Assembly: GCA_031429355.1 (NCBI GenBank)
Contig: JANOZM010000004.1
Span: 558,001 to 622,000 of the forward strand
Reading direction: 5' to 3'
DNA: 64,000 bases
From: JANOZM01 sp031429355
Lineage (GTDB): Bacteria; Pseudomonadota; Gammaproteobacteria; Burkholderiales; Burkholderiaceae_E
Part shown: positions 8,803-17,602 of the stretch, one piece after another
Numbering within the stretch: position 1 is the stretch's first letter
Layout: the number at the start of each line of letters is the position of its first letter
The notes under the pieces: model-generated
The model's database searches: none
Seen by the model: the letters and a program-made list of their open reading frames with translations, nothing else
What the model was told of the DNA's origin: nothing
Made by a program: the position numbers and the translations under genes

Positions 8803-8846
8803 AACAAAAGTAGTTTGAAACCAAAGTAGTTTGAAACGAAAGCAGT
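8799..8846 (+). repeat. Three tandem 16-bp repeats between hisE and the HIT gene
   Basis: Units 8799-8814, 8815-8830 and 8831-8846 share the form TTGAAAC-N-AAAG-Y-AGT (for example TTGAAACCAAAGTAGT). The hisE stop TGA lies within unit one, and the HIT start ATG follows unit three by four bases. No stem-loop or known regulator site is evident. Confidence 0.85.
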
Positions 8847-8850
8847 ATTC

Positions 8851-9225
8851 ATGACCGAGTCCGTTAAAACATCCAAAGACGATTGCATTTTTTGCAAAAT
8901 TGTTTCGGGTGCTATCCCCGCACGTAAAGTGTACGAGGACGACGATATTTTGGCGTTTCACGATTTACATCCTGTAGCACCGGTACATTTTCTGATCATT
9001 CCTAAAGTGCATATCGATAACTTGTACGACGGCGACCTGCAATACCAGCAGGTATTAGGCAAGATGATGGGAATGGCGGGTCAATTGGCGCGACAGGAGG
9101 GCGCAACCGACGGTTTTCGGTTGATTATCAATACGGGTCGTGTGGGTAGGCAGGAGGTGTATCATTTGCATGCACATGTCATCGGCGGCCCCCAAACGCT
9201 TGGCTCTGGAATGAACCGGGCGTAA
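8851..9225 (+). CDS. hinT: HIT-family purine nucleoside phosphoramidase
   Basis: A 124-residue protein of the histidine triad superfamily, close to HinT. It begins with the CIFCKIVSGAIPA motif at about residues 11-23 and has the active-site triad YHLHAHVIGG near residue 108. HinT hydrolyses AMP-lysine and related phosphoramidates. Its place between hisE and tatA is common in betaproteobacteria, and it is probably co-transcribed with the his genes. Confidence 0.93.
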   Translation: MTESVKTSKDDCIFCKIVSGAIPARKVYEDDDILAFHDLHPVAPVHFLIIPKVHIDNLYDGDLQYQQVLGKMMGMAGQLARQEGATDGFRLIINTGRVGRQEVYHLHAHVIGGPQTLGSGMNRA

Positions 9226-9289
9226 TAACCGAGCGTAATAAAGTCCCAGTTAGAACCGCGTTGTAACATTTAGAACCGCTTTGCAACAT
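9220..9289 (+). repeat. Two short tandem duplications after the HIT gene
   Basis: A 13-bp unit starting GCGTAATAA occurs at 9220-9232 and, less exactly, at 9233-9245. The first copy contains the HIT stop codon. Next come two 20-bp units, 9250-9269 and 9270-9289, which differ at two positions and have the form TTAGAACCG-Y/K-TTG-Y-AACAT. The region lies in the gap before tatA. Confidence 0.8.
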
Positions 9290-9374
9290 ATTCTCTAAAT
9301 ATTCGTTAGTATTATTCGTCATTAGTCATCGTTAGCTTTATTCAAGTTCAAATCAGTTTCGTAGGAGAAAAACC

Positions 9375-9572
9375 ATGGGCAGCTTTAGCGCAATACATTG
9401 GATCGTAGTGGCCGTTATCGTGATCGCAGTATTCGGAACTAAAAAGTTCCGCAACATCGGTTCCGATTTGGGCGCAGGTATCAAGGGCTTCAAAGACGGT
9501 ATGAAGGATGGTTCTGCCACCGACAAAACCGCTCCAAGCGATGGCAAAACCATCGATATGGAAAAGAAGTAA
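9375..9572 (+). CDS. tatA: Sec-independent protein translocase subunit TatA
   Basis: A 65-residue protein with one N-terminal membrane helix (residues about 5-20), the FGTKKFRNIGSDLGAGIKGFKDG hinge and amphipathic helix, and a charged tail. These are the standard TatA features. TatA oligomers form the pore of the twin-arginine system that exports folded proteins. GTAGGAGAAA precedes the ATG. tatB and tatC follow. Likely clients within this window are the Rieske protein and the multicopper oxidase, both with twin-arginine leaders. Confidence 0.96.
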   Translation: MGSFSAIHWIVVAVIVIAVFGTKKFRNIGSDLGAGIKGFKDGMKDGSATDKTAPSDGKTIDMEKK

Positions 9573-9638
9573 CTCTCGTTGTCTTTTTCAACCAGGCGGC
9601 TACGGCCGCTTGTTTTGTTTTATCTTTTGAATTAATTC

Positions 9639-10064
9639 ATGTTTGATATCAGTTTTGGCGAGATGTTTGTAATTGCTGTGGTGGCCTTAGTGGTCATCGG
9701 CCCTAAGCAATTGCCCACCGTGGCTCGTCAAGCCGGTGCTTGGGCAGGCAAAATGCGTCGCTACGTCGATGACGTTAAGTCAGACTTTAATCGGCAAGCC
9801 GAGCTCGATGAGCTGCGTAAAATTAAAGACGATTTAACTTCGGCCGGCAATTCAATTTCAGAGACCTTGCAAAGCACGGCCAACGAAACCCAAGCCGAGT
9901 TAGATACTTTGAATCAATCCATGTTGACCGAGCCGGGACAAAGCTCTGAGCCAACCGACTGGGATAAAATTTGGGCGACCCGCCGTACCCGTGATCGTTT
10001 AAAAGATCGTCGTAAAGAGCGCTCTAAAGAGTTGGGTTTAAACCGCTCGAAGTTTCGCCGCTAA
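9639..10064 (+). CDS. tatB: Sec-independent protein translocase subunit TatB
   Basis: A 141-residue protein starting MFDISFGEMFVIAVVALVVIGPKQLP, the TatB signature with one membrane helix, an acidic residue in it and the GPKQLP hinge. A long amphipathic, charged helix follows (residues 25-100). TatB forms the substrate-receptor complex with TatC. It is 66 bases downstream of tatA and 65 upstream of tatC. Confidence 0.95.
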   Translation: MFDISFGEMFVIAVVALVVIGPKQLPTVARQAGAWAGKMRRYVDDVKSDFNRQAELDELRKIKDDLTSAGNSISETLQSTANETQAELDTLNQSMLTEPGQSSEPTDWDKIWATRRTRDRLKDRRKERSKELGLNRSKFRR

Positions 10065-10129
10065 AATAATTCGTCTCCAAATCCATATTTTTCAGCCTTA
10101 CTTGTGAGCCTTACCAGAGAGCATAACCC

Positions 10130-10927
10130 GTGACCGAACCGCAGCAACAAGAAGAAAGTTTTATGTCCCATCTGGTCGAGTTGCGCGACCGGATTGTGAA
10201 GTCCGTGGCGGCTATTTTGGTCTTGTTTGTTATTTGCTTTTACTTCTCTAAAGACATCATGGATTTGCTGCTAATTCCATTGCGGCAAAGTATGCCCCCA
10301 GGAACCAAAGCAATTTCGGTCGATGCAGCGGGTCAATTTTTTACTTTAACTAAAATTGCATTCTTGTCAGCGGGGCTGCTTTCGTTGCCTTGGGTTTTGT
10401 ACCAAGTTTGGTCTTTCGTATCGCCCGGTTTGTACGACCATGAAAAACGCTTTGGTATTCCGCTTATTTTCTCAAGCGTGTTTTTTATGTCGTTGGGCAT
10501 TGCGTTTGCATACTTCTTTGTCATTTCCTCGGCGTATAAATTCTTTTTCGATTTTGCAAAAATTGGTGGAGTCGATCAACTGCAAGACACGCAAAAATAT
10601 TGGGATTTTATTTTGTCCATATTTTTTGGCTTTGGCTTAACTTTCGAAGTGCCCGTGGTGCAAATGCTACTAGTTAAGCTAGGTATGGTGACGCCACAAC
10701 AACTCAAAGAAGCGCGTCGCTATGTAATAGTAGGTGCGTTTATCGTAGCAGCGGTGCTCACCCCACCTGATTTTATCTCGCAGTTTATGTTGGCGATACC
10801 GTTGTGTTTGCTCTACGAGTTGGGCATTTTTCTATCGGGCTTTGTTAAAGCCCGTAGTGCTCGGCCGACCGATAGCTCGACTGATAAACCAGAAGACCCG
10901 CCCGCCAGTTCCGATCCAGCACCTTAG
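10130..10927 (+). CDS. tatC: Sec-independent protein translocase subunit TatC
   Basis: A 265-residue inner-membrane protein with six predicted helices. Family hallmarks are SFMSHLVELRDRI at residues 9-21, which contacts the twin-arginine motif, and GLTFEVPVVQMLLVKLG near 170, with the conserved functional glutamate. It starts at a GTG; the N-terminal 265-residue frame fits the family. The Pro/Ser/Asp-rich tail after residue 245 is variable. It ends the tatABC group, and the next gene is convergent. Confidence 0.96.
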   Translation: MTEPQQQEESFMSHLVELRDRIVKSVAAILVLFVICFYFSKDIMDLLLIPLRQSMPPGTKAISVDAAGQFFTLTKIAFLSAGLLSLPWVLYQVWSFVSPGLYDHEKRFGIPLIFSSVFFMSLGIAFAYFFVISSAYKFFFDFAKIGGVDQLQDTQKYWDFILSIFFGFGLTFEVPVVQMLLVKLGMVTPQQLKEARRYVIVGAFIVAAVLTPPDFISQFMLAIPLCLLYELGIFLSGFVKARSARPTDSSTDKPEDPPASSDPAP

Positions 10928-10975
10928 GCGTTTACCGGAACTGCTTCGCTGCGCAATGGTTAGATTTACTAATCG

Positions 10976-12232
10976 TTATTCTTGCGGTACTGAGCGACGC
11001 GCTTGAATTTGTTTAGGCCTGGTCCCAACCACCAATTCGAATTCTATTTCTTTGTCGTCACGCAAGAAGACAAACTTTGCGGGTTTCTCAGGGGGTAATT
11101 GCGAAATCGAATCTAACATTGCTCGCACGCTTTTAATTTCTTTACCGGCTACGCTAATTAACAAATCGCGCGGTTTGATACCAGCCTTGTCAGCAGGACC
11201 ATTTTTTACAATCCCTGCAATTAACGCGCCTTCGCTACGTTTAATGCTTAGCGCTTTTGCTAGTTCGGGGTTTAGCTCTTGCATCTCCACGCCAATATAG
11301 CCGCGCACTACAGAGCCCGATTTCATGATGCTTTCCATCACAGGAAGCGCTATGTTTAGTGGTATCGCAAAGCCAATGCCTAAAGACCCGCCTGAATTAG
11401 AATAAATGGCGCTGTTAATACCTAACAAGTGACCATTGCTATCGACCAGTGCGCCGCCAGAGTTGCCGGGGTTAATTGCAGCATCGGTTTGAATAAAATT
11501 CTCGAAAGTACTGATGCCTAACTGATTGCGGCCAAGCGCCGACACAATACCCATTGTCACTGTTTGACCAACACCAAACGGATTGCCAATCGCTAAAACG
11601 ACATCGCCAATTTTAGTTAGTTCTGCATTACCAAAAGTGATCGCTTGCAAATTAGGTAAATCAATTTTAATGACAGCTAAATCGGTATCGGGATCGCCGC
11701 CGATAACTTTTGCTGGAGCTTTGCGGCCATCGGACAACACAACTTCTAATTCTTCCGCGCCATCAATGACGTGAAAGTTGGTCAAAATAAGGCCGTCTGT
11801 TTTTACAATCACTCCCGAACCTTGGCCGGGTATACGACGTTGCTGCTCCTGCCCACCACCAGCACCGGGTGGTAATTGATCGCCAAAAAAACGCTTAAAT
11901 AATGGGTCATCTATTAAAGGATGGTTTGGTGGTAATCGTGATTTTTTTGTAGCAACAATATTAACAACGGCAGGAATCGCGCGACTTGCAGCGCTGCTGT
12001 AAGACAATAAGGCTTGGCTTGGTGGCGGGGTTACGGTTGCGGGAGCGCTGCCAACAATTGGCGTTTCGATGGGGCGGGTTGGTACACTGGGTGTTGTGCT
12101 GCGCTGAGCGTTACTTGCCGACTGACCAAATTTACCCGGCAACCATTCGGGTTTAAATGCAGCAAGAACGAAAAGTGCTGCCAGCATGACAGTGACTGAC
12201 TGCGCAAAAAACAACCAAAGGCGCTTGAACAT
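10976..12232 (-). CDS. DegS/DegP-type periplasmic serine protease with one PDZ domain
   Basis: Trypsin-like HtrA-family protease, 418 residues from ATG 12232. An N-terminal membrane anchor (FWLFF-type helix, residues about 5-25) is followed by an Ala/Pro-rich linker. The protease domain shows the triad as TNFHVIDGAE, DTDLAVIKID and GNSGGAL. One PDZ domain follows, starting near YIGVEMQELN. A single PDZ and a membrane anchor resemble DegS, the sensor of envelope stress in the sigma-E pathway. The frame is open to a TTG at 12301, but relatives begin at MFKRLW. Its start codon touches that of the divergent Nif3 gene. Confidence 0.9.
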   Translation of the reverse strand: MFKRLWLFFAQSVTVMLAALFVLAAFKPEWLPGKFGQSASNAQRSTTPSVPTRPIETPIVGSAPATVTPPPSQALLSYSSAASRAIPAVVNIVATKKSRLPPNHPLIDDPLFKRFFGDQLPPGAGGGQEQQRRIPGQGSGVIVKTDGLILTNFHVIDGAEELEVVLSDGRKAPAKVIGGDPDTDLAVIKIDLPNLQAITFGNAELTKIGDVVLAIGNPFGVGQTVTMGIVSALGRNQLGISTFENFIQTDAAINPGNSGGALVDSNGHLLGINSAIYSNSGGSLGIGFAIPLNIALPVMESIMKSGSVVRGYIGVEMQELNPELAKALSIKRSEGALIAGIVKNGPADKAGIKPRDLLISVAGKEIKSVRAMLDSISQLPPEKPAKFVFLRDDKEIEFELVVGTRPKQIQARRSVPQE

Positions 12233-13025
12233 GAGTACTAAACCAATCAAAAATAAAACAAGAAAAACGACTGAAACGGTAGAGCGAACTGAGCTAGTCA
12301 ATTATTTGAACCAAGCTATGAATGTAGCGAGCTTCAAAGACTATTGCCCTAATGGACTTCAAATTGAGGGGAAAAGCCAAATTTCAAGATTAGCCATTGC
12401 CGTTACTGCAAGCTTAAAGGCGATTGAAGCTGCCCGCGCGTGGCAGGCTGATGCGCTCTTGGTGCACCACGGCCTGTTTTGGAAATCCGATAGTCCTGCC
12501 TTAGTTGGTCCTTTGGCAAAGCGTGTTTGGGCAATGATGGAAGGACAAATGAATTTGTTGGCATATCACCTGCCTTTGGATATTCATAGTGAATGGGGTA
12601 ACAATCGAGCTCTAGGCGATCATTTAGGTTTGCCTAAGCCCAAAGCGTTGAGTAAGGATGGCTTAATATGGGTCTCAGAGCAAAAGCGTGCGCTTACAAC
12701 TAATTCTCTGTTAGAGACCTTGCACTCTAAGCTTTATCGCAACAGTCTGGCTGTTGGCAATCTTGAGCGGCCTTTAAAAACCATTGCTTGGTGTACTGGT
12801 GGCGCGCAAGGCTACTTGGCTGAAGCGATTGAACTGGGTGCAGACGCCTTTATTAGCGGCGAAATTAGCGAACAAACAACCCATCTGGCCCGAGAGGCCG
12901 GTGTTGTTTTTATAGCAGCGGGGCATCATGCAACCGAACGCTACGGCGTACAAGCATTGGGCCGGCATTTGCAACAACGTCATAATTTGACGGTTCAGTT
13001 TTTTGATGACGACAACCCAGCTTAG
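12231..13025 (+). CDS. Nif3-like dinuclear metal-centre protein (GTP cyclohydrolase I type 2 homolog)
   Basis: Member of the Nif3/YbgI family, 264 residues from ATG 12231. Metal-binding histidines are visible in LLVHHGLFWKSDS, AYHLPLDIH and AAGHHATERYGV near the C-terminus. The SFKDYCPNGLQIEG segment is a strong family marker. The biochemical role of the family is not settled. The gene is divergent from the DegS-type gene, with start codons overlapping by two bases, so its promoter and AAAGG ribosome binding site must lie inside the neighbour. An in-frame ATG at 12186 is a less likely start. Confidence 0.9.
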   Translation: MSTKPIKNKTRKTTETVERTELVNYLNQAMNVASFKDYCPNGLQIEGKSQISRLAIAVTASLKAIEAARAWQADALLVHHGLFWKSDSPALVGPLAKRVWAMMEGQMNLLAYHLPLDIHSEWGNNRALGDHLGLPKPKALSKDGLIWVSEQKRALTTNSLLETLHSKLYRNSLAVGNLERPLKTIAWCTGGAQGYLAEAIELGADAFISGEISEQTTHLAREAGVVFIAAGHHATERYGVQALGRHLQQRHNLTVQFFDDDNPA

Positions 13026-13070
13026 TGACTCGGGATAAATAAATCAGCGATAGATCTCGCAATAAAAAAA

Positions 13071-13095
13071 GCCCGAGCAAGTCGGGCTTTTTTTT
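13071..13095 (+). terminator. Rho-independent terminator, probably bidirectional
   Basis: GCCCGA at 13071-13076 pairs with TCGGGC at 13082-13087, followed by a run of eight T (13088-13095) and preceded by a run of A. This suits termination of the Nif3 gene on the plus strand, and also of mscL on the minus strand. Confidence 0.88.
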
Positions 13096-13119
13096 GAAGG
13101 ACAAACTGATTTGTCCTTC
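13096..13119 (-). terminator. Second hairpin downstream of mscL
   Basis: GAAGGACAAA at 13096-13105 and its perfect reverse complement at 13110-13119 flank a four-base loop. Read on the minus strand, the hairpin follows the mscL stop by 13 bases and is followed by a run of A, so it is not a classical terminator alone. It probably acts with the adjacent GC-rich hairpin. Confidence 0.55.
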
Positions 13120-13132
13120 GGAGTGGCTTTAA

Positions 13133-13558
13133 TTACTTCTTAGCCAATGCATCGCGAATCTCTTTGAGGTAGATCTCTGATGGTGCTGGCGGTGGTGCTG
13201 CGGCCTCCAAATTAATGCTGCCTTTGAGCTTAGTTAACCAACGAACCAACATAAAAATGATGAAAGCTAAGATGATGAAGTTAAGTAAGACAGTAATGAA
13301 ATTTCCATAGGCAAACAACGGAACACCGGCTTTTGTCAACTCTGCGTATGTAGTCATGCCGTCAGGCGCTTTGCCCAATTTGATGAACAAGTTGCTGAAA
13401 TCCATACCACCAAAAAAGAAGCCAACGATTGGCATGATCAGATCTTTAACCAATGAATCAACAATCTTACCGAATGCGCCGCCGATGATTACACCGACTG
13501 CTAAATCCATTACATTGCCTTTAACCGCGAAATCGCGAAATTCCGACATCATTCCCAT
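13133..13558 (-). CDS. mscL: Large-conductance mechanosensitive channel
   Basis: MscL forms a pentameric inner-membrane channel that opens under hypo-osmotic stress. From ATG 13558 the protein has 141 residues. The N-terminal amphipathic helix (SEFRDFAVKGNVMDLAVGVIIGGAFGKIV) runs into TM1, TM2 is near residues 75-100 and the conserved charged C-terminal helix is EIYLKEIRDALAKK. GGGAG lies shortly upstream of this ATG. A longer start at 13606 is rejected because family members begin at the MSEFRDF region. Confidence 0.95.
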   Translation of the reverse strand: MGMMSEFRDFAVKGNVMDLAVGVIIGGAFGKIVDSLVKDLIMPIVGFFFGGMDFSNLFIKLGKAPDGMTTYAELTKAGVPLFAYGNFITVLLNFIILAFIIFMLVRWLTKLKGSINLEAAAPPPAPSEIYLKEIRDALAKK

Positions 13559-13816
13559 TTGTATTCTCCCATTGTGGAATATAGTTTTAAATAAATGTAA
13601 GCCCACTTTTTAAGGTGCGCTACATCCGAACGCTAAAGTATCACATTCGCTTGCTGTTTTCGACAAAATTCGCTCAGCTAGTTGTAGTGAGTAGTTGCTA
13701 ATCAAGCGACTACCGGTCACAGCGCGCCATTGTCCGCAAGTCCTTTAGTTCGCCTCACGCGTTTAGTAAACTAGGAAGATCATAAAAAAGCATTCTCAAA
13801 CAGTGAGTATTAAGCA

Positions 13817-14449
13817 ATGAGCAATAGTAATCCTTCGAAAGATTCGCAAGTGGTTGACTCCAGTCGTCGTACTTGGATTGCAACTACTTCTGCAGCAGGT
13901 GCCGTTGGCGGTGCCGCCGTTGCGTTTCCGCTAGTCAGCACCTTCGCACCTTCAGAAAAAGCCAAAGCGGCTGGCGCGCCGGTTGAACTGGACATTGGCG
14001 ATTTAAAGCCGGGAGAGATGAAAGTAGGGGAATGGCGTGGTAAACCAGTTTGGGTTGTACGCCGCACACCAGCCCAAATGGACTCGTTAGCCAAGACTGA
14101 GCCGCAAGTGGCTGATCCCAAAGATTTAAAACCGTATTCAATGGATGTACCCGAGTATTGCAAAAATGCGCATCGCTCACGCGCCGAGAAAAAAGAATTC
14201 TTAGTTGCAATTGGTATTTGCTCGCACTTGGGTTGTTCACCTAGCAGCAAATTTGACGTTGGCGCCCAGCCATCGTTACCTGCAGATTGGCAAGGCGGCT
14301 TTTTGTGCCCCTGCCACGGTTCGACATTTGATTTAGCTGGTCGCGTCTACAAAAACAAGCCCGCGCCAAATAATTTAGATATTCCTCGACATATGTTTGT
14401 TGGGGAAGGCAAGTTGTTAGTAGGAAAAGACGAAAAAGGCGAGGCATAA
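13817..14449 (+). CDS. petA: Ubiquinol-cytochrome c reductase iron-sulfur (Rieske) subunit
   Basis: Rieske protein of the cytochrome bc1 complex, passing electrons from ubiquinol to cytochrome c1. The 210 residues start with a twin-arginine leader (SSRRTWIATTS at residues 14-24) and an uncleaved membrane helix. The 2Fe-2S ligands are in CSHLGCSP near residue 136 and CPCHGS near 159. It is first in petABC, three bases before petB. The 258-base gap upstream of it separates it from divergent mscL and must hold the operon promoter. Confidence 0.96.
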   Translation: MSNSNPSKDSQVVDSSRRTWIATTSAAGAVGGAAVAFPLVSTFAPSEKAKAAGAPVELDIGDLKPGEMKVGEWRGKPVWVVRRTPAQMDSLAKTEPQVADPKDLKPYSMDVPEYCKNAHRSRAEKKEFLVAIGICSHLGCSPSSKFDVGAQPSLPADWQGGFLCPCHGSTFDLAGRVYKNKPAPNNLDIPRHMFVGEGKLLVGKDEKGEA

Positions 14450-14452
14450 AAA

Positions 14453-15853
14453 ATGGCAGCAGGTCCTAAGCAACCGGTTACTGGCGCAGGCGTATTTAAC
14501 GGCCCGCTCACTTGGGTTGATCAACGTTTCCCGTTAATGTCTAACTGGCAGGCGCATCTATCCGAGTACTACACACCGAAAAACTTTAACTTTTGGTATT
14601 TCTTTGGTTCACTAGCCATGTTGGTATTGGTGATTCAAATCGTAACCGGTATTTTTTTGGTTATGCACTACAAGCCCGATGCGGCGAAAGCCTTCGAGTC
14701 GGTTGAATACATCATGCGTGAAGTACCCTATGGCTGGTTAGTGCGCTACATGCATTCCACGGGCGCATCAGCGTTTTTCGTTGTTGTGTATATGCACATG
14801 TTCCGCGGATTGATGTATGGCTCCTACCGCAAGCCACGTGAGCTTATTTGGATTTTTGGCTGCCTAATCTTTTTAAGTTTAATGGCTGAAGCATTTTTTG
14901 GTTACTTGTTACCTTGGGGACAAATGTCCTTTTGGGGCGCTCAGGTAATCGTTAATTTGTTTGGAGCAATACCATTTATTGGACCAGATTTATCCTTGTG
15001 GATTCGCGGCGATTACAACGTGAGCGACGCAACGCTAAATCGCTTTTTTGCGTTTCACGTGATTGCTATCCCGTTAGTGTTGTTAGGCCTAGTTGCAGCC
15101 CATATTTTGGCACTGCACGAAGTGGGTTCAAACAATCCCGACGGTATTGATATCAAGGCAACGCTTGACAAAAACGGCAAGCCGCTGGATGGTATTCCTT
15201 TCCATCCGTACTACACCGTGCATGACATCATGGGCGTTAGTGTGTTCTTACTGGTGTTTTCGGCGGTCGTATTCTTTGCGCCGGAAATGGGCGGTTATTT
15301 CTTAGAGTTCAATAACTTTATTCCTGCCGATCCACTAAAGACGCCATCGCACATTGCACCGGTTTGGTATTTCACCCCGTTCTATTCAATTTTGCGCGCA
15401 GTTAACTCACAGTTCTTGATGGTGTTGGCGGTCGTTGCTGTTCTGTATTTAGGATTGGTTTGGATGACAGTTAAAAGCGGCATCAGCAAGATTATTGCTA
15501 CTGTTGCTGTTGCTGCCCTAGTGGCTGGCTTTTTCATATTTGAAGCCAAGTTTTGGGGGGTAGTTGCGATGGGCGCATCGACGATGATTTTCTTTGCACT
15601 GCCTTGGCTCGATAACAGCCCAGTCCGGTCAATTCGTTATCGTCCCGATTGGCATAAATACATCTACGGCACGTTTGTAGTTTCGTTCTTTATCTTGGGT
15701 TACTTCGGCGTTAAGCCAACCTCGGCGATTAGCGAACTGATTTCGCAAGCATTAACCATTGTGTACTTTGCCTTTTTCTTGCTAATGCCTTGGTGGAGTG
15801 CAATGGGTACGTTCAAGAAGGTGCCCGATCGCGTTACGTTTGCAGCGCACTGA
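14453..15853 (+). CDS. petB: Cytochrome b of the bc1 complex
   Basis: Integral-membrane di-haem subunit carrying the Qo and Qi quinone sites. The 466 residues include GWLVRYMHSTGAS and FHVIAIPLVLLGLVAAH with haem-ligand histidines, the DIMGVSVFLL region and the Qo motif as PEMGG near residue 284 (PEWY in many relatives occurs as PVWYFTPFY near 303). About ten hydrophobic helices are seen, with the longer C-terminal part usual in proteobacteria. It lies between petA and petC. Confidence 0.96.
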   Translation: MAAGPKQPVTGAGVFNGPLTWVDQRFPLMSNWQAHLSEYYTPKNFNFWYFFGSLAMLVLVIQIVTGIFLVMHYKPDAAKAFESVEYIMREVPYGWLVRYMHSTGASAFFVVVYMHMFRGLMYGSYRKPRELIWIFGCLIFLSLMAEAFFGYLLPWGQMSFWGAQVIVNLFGAIPFIGPDLSLWIRGDYNVSDATLNRFFAFHVIAIPLVLLGLVAAHILALHEVGSNNPDGIDIKATLDKNGKPLDGIPFHPYYTVHDIMGVSVFLLVFSAVVFFAPEMGGYFLEFNNFIPADPLKTPSHIAPVWYFTPFYSILRAVNSQFLMVLAVVAVLYLGLVWMTVKSGISKIIATVAVAALVAGFFIFEAKFWGVVAMGASTMIFFALPWLDNSPVRSIRYRPDWHKYIYGTFVVSFFILGYFGVKPTSAISELISQALTIVYFAFFLLMPWWSAMGTFKKVPDRVTFAAH

Positions 15854-15894
15854 TCAGCGGGTATCGCTCTAAGAACACAGGAAAGAATATAACA

Positions 15895-16806
15895 ATGTTT
15901 TTTAATTTGAATACAGTCAGCCCAAACTCGCTGCGTTTAGTGAAGCAAACAGTCACCAAGTTTGCACTCGCAGCGGTCGCTTTAACCGGTTTTGGCTCGG
16001 CGTTGGCAGCAGGCGGTGGTTACCCATTGGATCGGTTTCCTACCGAGAAAATGAACGATCAATCGGCTTTGCAAAACGGCGCGAAAATTTTCGTGAACAA
16101 TTGCCTAAACTGCCACGCAGCAAGTGCAATGCGCTACAACCGTTTAGTGGATATTGGCTTAACAGAGAACCAAATCCGCGAGAATTTATTGTTCTCGGCG
16201 GACAAAGTTGGTGAGCTGATGAAAACTGCGTTGGCTCCGGCCGATGCAAAAGCCTGGTTTGGTGCCGTACCTCCTGACCTGTCTGTTATTGCTCGTGCTC
16301 GCTCGTCGGGCGACGGTACTGGCTCCGATTGGATTTATACCTATTTGCGTACTTACTATCGCGATGCTTCACGCGCAACGGGATGGAACAACGCGGTTTA
16401 TCCAAACGTTGGCATGCCGCATATCTTGTGGGAAACCCAAGGCCAGCGCGGCGCAACGATGACTGAAGTTAAAAAGGTCACCGACGAAAAGACCAAAAAA
16501 GAATCTTGGGCTAAAGTCGAAACTAAATATGCGGTTGATGGCTCGAAATCTGACGTAGTGACTGCACTCGAAGGCAGCAACCATCATGCAGAGCAAAAGT
16601 TTGTTTTCGACAAACCGGTTGGTGGTAGCCTAAACCAAGCCGATTACGATAAGCAAATTGCTGATCTAACCGCGTACATTACCTACATGTCTGACCCTTC
16701 TGCCAAAACTCGTACCCGCATCGGTACTTGGGTTTTGTTGGCTTTAGGAATCTTTAGCATTTTTGCTTGGCAACTCAATCGGAACTACTGGAAAGATATT
16801 AAGTAG
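15895..16806 (+). CDS. petC: Cytochrome c1 of the bc1 complex
   Basis: Membrane-anchored c-type cytochrome, 303 residues from ATG 15895. It has a Sec leader ending near LAAGGG, one haem-binding CLNCH motif near residue 66 and a C-terminal membrane anchor (TWVLLALGIFSIFAWQL). The frame is open back to 15790 inside petB, but the ATG at 15895, with AGGAAAG upstream, gives the right leader. The segment at about residues 185-225 is rich in Lys and Glu and looks like a lineage-specific insertion. Confidence 0.94.
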   Translation: MFFNLNTVSPNSLRLVKQTVTKFALAAVALTGFGSALAAGGGYPLDRFPTEKMNDQSALQNGAKIFVNNCLNCHAASAMRYNRLVDIGLTENQIRENLLFSADKVGELMKTALAPADAKAWFGAVPPDLSVIARARSSGDGTGSDWIYTYLRTYYRDASRATGWNNAVYPNVGMPHILWETQGQRGATMTEVKKVTDEKTKKESWAKVETKYAVDGSKSDVVTALEGSNHHAEQKFVFDKPVGGSLNQADYDKQIADLTAYITYMSDPSAKTRTRIGTWVLLALGIFSIFAWQLNRNYWKDIK

Positions 16807-16827
16807 CTTCGCGCAGCACAAATTGCA

Positions 16828-16866
16828 GGCTGGGCGCTGTTGTTTAGCGACCCAGCCCGTGTTTTA
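16828..16866 (+). terminator. Probable terminator after petABC
   Basis: GGCTGGGCGCT at 16828-16838 pairs with AGCG-A-CCCAGCC at 16846-16857, leaving one unpaired A and a seven-base loop. TGTTTTAA follows. The T run is short, so termination may be partial and sspA may receive read-through. Confidence 0.5.
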
Positions 16867-16916
16867 ATGACCCCCGCTTTTTCACCTGCTATTTTACTGA
16901 TGAGGAGCCATGCATC

Positions 16917-17531
16917 ATGATGGTGTTGTACTCCGGAACTACCTGCCCATTTTCACAACGTTGCCGTTTCGTTCTTTTTGAAAAAGGGATGGACTTTGAG
17001 ATTCGCGACGTCGATCTCTATAACAAGCCCGAAGATATCTCGATCATGAACCCTTACGGGCAAGTGCCAATTTTAGTTGAGCGTGATTTGATTTTGTACG
17101 AATCAAACATTATTAACGAATATATTGACGAGCGTTTTCCACATCCACAATTAATGCCTGCGGACCCAGTGCAACGTTCACGTGCGCGCTTGTTCTTGTT
17201 TAACTTCGAGCGTGAGTTGTTTGTTCACGTTCAAACCCTAGAGCGCCGTGATCATCATAAAGATATGGGCAAATTGATGGAGCGCGCGCGTTTGCAAATT
17301 CGTGATCGCCTTACGCAATTAGCGCCGATCTTTTTGAAAAATAAATTTATGTTGGGCGAAGATTTTTCGATGCTTGACGTAGCTATTGCCCCGTTGCTTT
17401 GGCGCTTAGATCACTACGCTATCGAGTTACCTAAAATTGCTGCTCCGTTGCTTAAGTACTCTGAGCGTATTTTTACCCGCCCAGCCTACATTGAAGCGTT
17501 AACACCTTCAGAAAAAGTGATGCGTCGTTAA
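16917..17531 (+). CDS. sspA: Stringent starvation protein A / glutathione S-transferase family
   Basis: A 204-residue GST-fold protein with an N-terminal thioredoxin-like domain (GTTCPFSQRCRFVLFEKG at residues 8-25, then YGQVPILVERD) and an all-alpha C-terminal domain. In E. coli SspA binds RNA polymerase and helps acid and stationary-phase survival. GAGGAG lies about eight bases before the ATG at 16917. It is downstream of petC and upstream of sspB, the common betaproteobacterial order. Confidence 0.93.
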   Translation: MMVLYSGTTCPFSQRCRFVLFEKGMDFEIRDVDLYNKPEDISIMNPYGQVPILVERDLILYESNIINEYIDERFPHPQLMPADPVQRSRARLFLFNFERELFVHVQTLERRDHHKDMGKLMERARLQIRDRLTQLAPIFLKNKFMLGEDFSMLDVAIAPLLWRLDHYAIELPKIAAPLLKYSERIFTRPAYIEALTPSEKVMRR

Positions 17532-17602
17532 TGTTAAAAGGCGCTTTAGTTTAATCAGCACCTGGGCTTGGTGAGCGCTCGGATCGGCGTTATCATTGCG
17601 CC

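Noticed and set aside
8799..8846. CRISPR-like array
   Set aside because: The 16-bp units are directly adjacent with no spacers and there are no cas genes in the window.
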